Below the pieces are notes generated by a model. That model saw only the letters and a list, made by a program, of their open reading frames with translations, searched no databases and was not told where the DNA came from. Below, one piece after another: positions 57,201 to 64,000 of a stretch of DNA of 64,000 nt (positions are counted from its first letter, which is position 1; the number at the start of each line of letters is the position of its first letter). A program made the position numbers and the translations under genes. Source of the stretch: Diprion similis. Its lineage: Eukaryota; Arthropoda; Insecta; Hymenoptera; Diprionidae. The stretch lies in the NCBI RefSeq assembly GCF_021155765.1, contig NC_060110.1, positions 18,188,001 through 18,252,000 on the forward strand. Direction: 5' to 3'.

Positions 57201-59975
57201 AACAGTGCGAACAACAACAGCGGCGGCCAGCCTTCAGCCCTACGTTGTAAAATTATTAATCTCCTTAGCTGTGCCAGAATCATTTTCTAAGGTATACTTA
57301 ACTGTCAGATGGAAAGTTGATCATATCCAATATATTGGAAATCACAATGTCATTTTTGTTCTGTGCGAAGCCCAGACAATTAATTCCACGGATAACGTAC
57401 AGTGTACAAAACGCATTCATGCATGTGTATAAACACATATTGTGTGTAATTGTACGTAAAATACGGAAAGTTTAAACCGGTATTATAACAAAAGAATCTA
57501 TATATTTACGCTAAATGAAATCTCGACTGAAGTCTCTCAGCTACTGCGGTGGCTGTCGTTTTCGCAGGTTTTCCTACACAACCGCAAGCTCCACGGCATT
57601 AATCATTGAATTTTACGTCCAGCACAACAAGAGCCTTGGGCTTCACCTTGCCAGAAACAATGAATTACATTCAAGACCATCGTCAAATGTGCACCGTTAA
57701 TAACGGAAGAATTATATTTATGAGACAATGCACGATACATCAATGTATGAATACAGGTATGTATAAATGTACGTATGTTACGTATAATAATTTGTAAATA
57801 GGAATACTAAAAATGACATTCACGTATAATATGTACAGGCATATAATCTGAGTTTGATGCAAGAATTACATTGCAGCGTGTTATGCGGCTGACAAACGAC
57901 ATTGGAGATATTTGCGACCATCCACTTCCGTGAGATTATTTTCCAAAATTAAAAAAAAAATTTATAATCCTTTGTGCGATTAAAAAATGTCAACGTTTGC
58001 GTATTCGCAGTGAGTACCAAAGCGTAGGTAATTCCTTCACGCGTTTATAGATACTTACAACCGTGCGCTATGCTCGTTGTACATACAGCCAAGGAATTTG
58101 CAAGCGCACGCTTCTGGGATTATAGTTGGACCTCGAATCGTATACCTGTAAGTACGCATATCTACGTATGTACGTATTACGCAAACTGCAGTAGCCACTC
58201 ACTTTTCACAGTTGCCTAAAAGTATGCCTATGCATTTATGCCCTGATTTCGTCATCACCTGCAATCAGTTTCCCGCAATGAAGTCTTCTCACTTTTTGAG
58301 CCTGTACAATTTGAAAAAGTCTATAAAATTTTCAAATCCCTGCTGTTGATTTTGCACGTACATACAAGGTCATTCTGACAATTTTCTATTCAATTACTTC
58401 AATCCAGTGAAGTGAGTCTTGAAGGAATCCTTCTCGGCATGTCGTCAAAAACTAAAATATTGCGGAAGGGGGCGTAGTAAGTGGATACAAAGAAAAGTTG
58501 AAAATCTCTGATACCGGCACAGAGTATTTTTTATGTTCTATATAGTAAATAGTTCTACGCATGAAACAACCGAATCTATTCTATTTCGTACGTCCCCTGC
58601 GGCAGATTAAGCCTCTAATTAGACCATTCCAATGTAATCTAATCTGTAATTACCGGGCCGCAATAGACCCGGAAGATTCTTATCCATTTCAGAAACAATT
58701 ATCTACAATTTTCTGAAAATAAATCAATTTCAGTTAAAAACATGCTCTTACATCTAGAATACTTTCAAAAGTATATACGAAGACAATTAATATCAGTGCA
58801 GCACGCACAAACGTGATACTCTTTAAACGCACCGCAGTATGGATCTTTTATGCAGCTCCTTGAAACACTCAACACCATAGTCGGAAAAACAATTTCAAAA
58901 TGAGGAATGCCACGGACGACAAAAGATTACGGTCAGACTGAATTTTTAAGTATTTATTTATTACTTTGTAGTTGTATTATTATTATTATTATTTCTATTA
59001 TTATTGTTATTAGTATTAGCAGTAGTCGTAGTAGTAGCAATAATTATAACAGTAATGGTAAGTAGTACTGATGGAGAATCAATATATTTACAAAATATCT
59101 TAACCAAAAACTAAGACTGGATAATTTGTCTCATTTATTTTTCAATCTCTCCTTATTTTTTTTTTTAAATGATTATGCTGATGGTCAAGAATTACTGGAT
59201 GTCTATTGACAGAGACCTCGTCATTCATGATACTCAACAGCGTTTTATACCACGAATTTAAACATCACACGAGTAAACGTAATGATAATTACACTACGTT
59301 TAATTGTAAGGGCCTTCTGGATGATAAGGTTTAGAAACAATCCAAGAATTTTCCAAAGAATGCCACTGTCCAAAGATCACGGTTGTTAACCGACAGCATA
59401 AGCATTAATGTAATCTATTTCTGGACACACAAGTCAGCAGCGAATAAAATGATTTTTTAGAATAAATAACCATGATTTACCTGAATAGTATTCAAATAAA
59501 CGGCACTGTTTTTCTATCGGCTAAGCGATGAGATAATTACATTTCTGAAGGATATTACATGCTTAGAAGTTCGGATATACGGGGTAAATTGATAAGGTTT
59601 AGTTATAAGTATATTACTTAAATAATAAGATATAATGCGATTTTGTTTTTTCGGTGACCTTTATTTATAAAAAAAATTAATGTACAGTAATTAAGGGAGC
59701 GCTGTTAGCCAATCCTCGGTTGATAAATTATTATTAACACTAATTCTTGTTTCAAACAGTGTCATCCGAATAGACCTAATTTTCTACGAGGAAACAATGT
59801 GGACAAAAGGACGTGCCAATTGTCGAGGGACACAGTAATGAGAATGGCAATGATTTAAATGGAGGATGATTTTAAAATGATAAAACTCACACGTACAATG
59901 AAATGAGACCACGCAAAAACTTGCAATGCGCGTTTGGCTTGCTTACTTTTAATTATGTGTGTACATCTGTTTGCG

Positions 59976-60012
<37 letters not shown>

Positions 60013-61145
60013 TTATTGTTATCCCCTCCTAAATTGCTAGCTACAAAGAATCGAAAACCAGCTTAAAAGTACGTTGCAAGTCCGATAACGGATGTAAATA
60101 TTATTTCCCTCAATCTGTATTCATTAGGTTTTCATCTGGCATATAATACGACCCAATCACATCGTTCGATCAACGGTTTCAGTTTCATTTGGAAGTCATG
60201 TATGGAAGTTATTAACAAAGTTCACGGGGAGAAGAATGAAAAGAAAACTTGCGTAATACAGCAACAAATCGGTTACATCGCAACTTATAAGATGTTGCAA
60301 GAGTTTAATACATACATATGCGAATTACATCCAAAATAAATTTGAAAGCCGTTAGAGCCCAAATATTCAATCCACCTTGTCAGTACTCAGTTTCATTCCC
60401 ATGCACGGTTGAACTTGAGAAATTGGCATCAGTATTCATTTACACATGTATGTATGTGTATATATATTTATATAGCTATGTACACATGTTTTTTTGTGAC
60501 ACGAAAATCATGACGCTCAATGTTATTTTCCGTAGTAAACATAAGCAACTGATAATAAGGGTGGGTTATAAAACGGCGCGTACTACAAGAATGACTAAAA
60601 ATATATTCTGCGGTACAGATTGTGGTACAAAAAAGGTCCTACTCAAACAGAAAAAGGGATGATAGAAACATTAAGCGTAATTCAGATGTAATTTCGCATC
60701 GATAGTCAATATAGGTGAGTACCTAATTGTCATTTGTCACACGTACCTAAAGATCATACTTTATAGCAAGGCTTAGGGCAATCCTAATGTGCGGTGAATA
60801 TACGAAAAAAAATAACACTAAAAATGAATTTACCTAGAATCTACCGTGCCTCAGTCACGAATACACGGCAGTAAAATTATTCATCAATTGCAGCGACTGA
60901 TGTTCTCTGAGACATTTTGTTCTTTCTTTTATTTGGAAACAAAGGTACCAGGCTTGCAACGTTATTCCAAGTTGTGCTCACTTGTATTATCGATTGTGGA
61001 TGGCTCCGCAGGTTCATGTATTCATAATAATAGAATTCTTTCTTACAAGGACTTAATGTCTTATAGGGCGGCTGAGGATAGGGGTGGGGATCTGGGGGGG
61101 AAGGTCTTAAAGTCCTAAATATTGTTCTAATGAACATTAGGGAAT
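54231..61145. other. Non-coding region between org-1 and PP1
   Basis: About 7 kb with no supported gene. It holds a poly-T run at about 55651-55679, (ATT)n near 58975-59010 and (TTA)n at about 59978-60010. The right part probably includes the PP1 3' UTR. Confidence 0.5.
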
Positions 61146-63944
<2,799 letters not shown>

Positions 63945-63952
63945 TTACCAAG

Positions 63953-63979
63953 GTTTTTTTTTTTTTTTTTTTTTTTTTT
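63953..63979. repeat. Poly-T tract in PP1 intron
   Basis: A run of T at the right edge. On the minus strand it is poly-A, upstream of the 63919 acceptor, so it is not a polypyrimidine tract for that exon. Confidence 0.9.
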
Positions 63980-64000
63980 CTGAAACTTATTTGTTCAACT

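Overview
This is an AT-rich eukaryotic nuclear window with short GT-AG introns, TATA/Inr promoters, many microsatellites and homopolymer tracts. The protein content points to an insect. The bee-venom-type group III phospholipase A2, the org-1 T-box gene, Es2 and PP1 all fit. Hymenoptera, perhaps a sawfly, is my guess, but the order is not proven from the sequence. Exon models were built by hand from reading frames, splice signals and intron phase.

Layout. (1) 0.7-3.5 kb, plus strand: a secreted group III PLA2. (2) 5.3-19.1 kb, minus strand: a run of seven small genes, six or seven of which start with a signal peptide (one low-confidence). They match no family I recognise. Two are clear tandem paralogues (8998-10559 and 12946-14415) inside a segmental duplication, and one of the pair has an internal duplication and an eroded C-terminus. 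(3) 19.7-25.8 kb, minus strand: a single-exon gene for a secreted protein of 2033 residues. It has twelve related modules arranged as three blocks of four, plus a Ser/Thr/Pro/Asp linker made of five 222-bp tandem repeats. (4) 26.5-30.7 kb, minus strand: two multi-exon genes for secreted cysteine-rich proteins. (5) 32.6-34.1 kb, minus strand: the spliceosome-associated factor Es2/DGCR14. (6) 34-44.6 kb: mostly non-coding, with poly-C and other simple tracts and one weak secreted ORF. (7) 44.7-52.6 kb, minus strand: the Tbx1-class T-box gene org-1 in four exons. (8) 52.6-61.1 kb: non-coding. (9) 61.1 kb to the right edge, minus strand: the last three exons in this window of a PP1 catalytic subunit, whose 5' end lies outside.

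The conserved genes (Es2, org-1, PP1) are ordinary. The unusual part is 5.3-30.7 kb: about ten consecutive minus-strand genes, nearly all for secreted proteins without recognisable family, several with strong TATA boxes. It reads like a lineage-restricted secretory gene cluster (gland, venom, silk, eggshell or haemolymph product). That role is inference; the gene structures are visible in the sequence.
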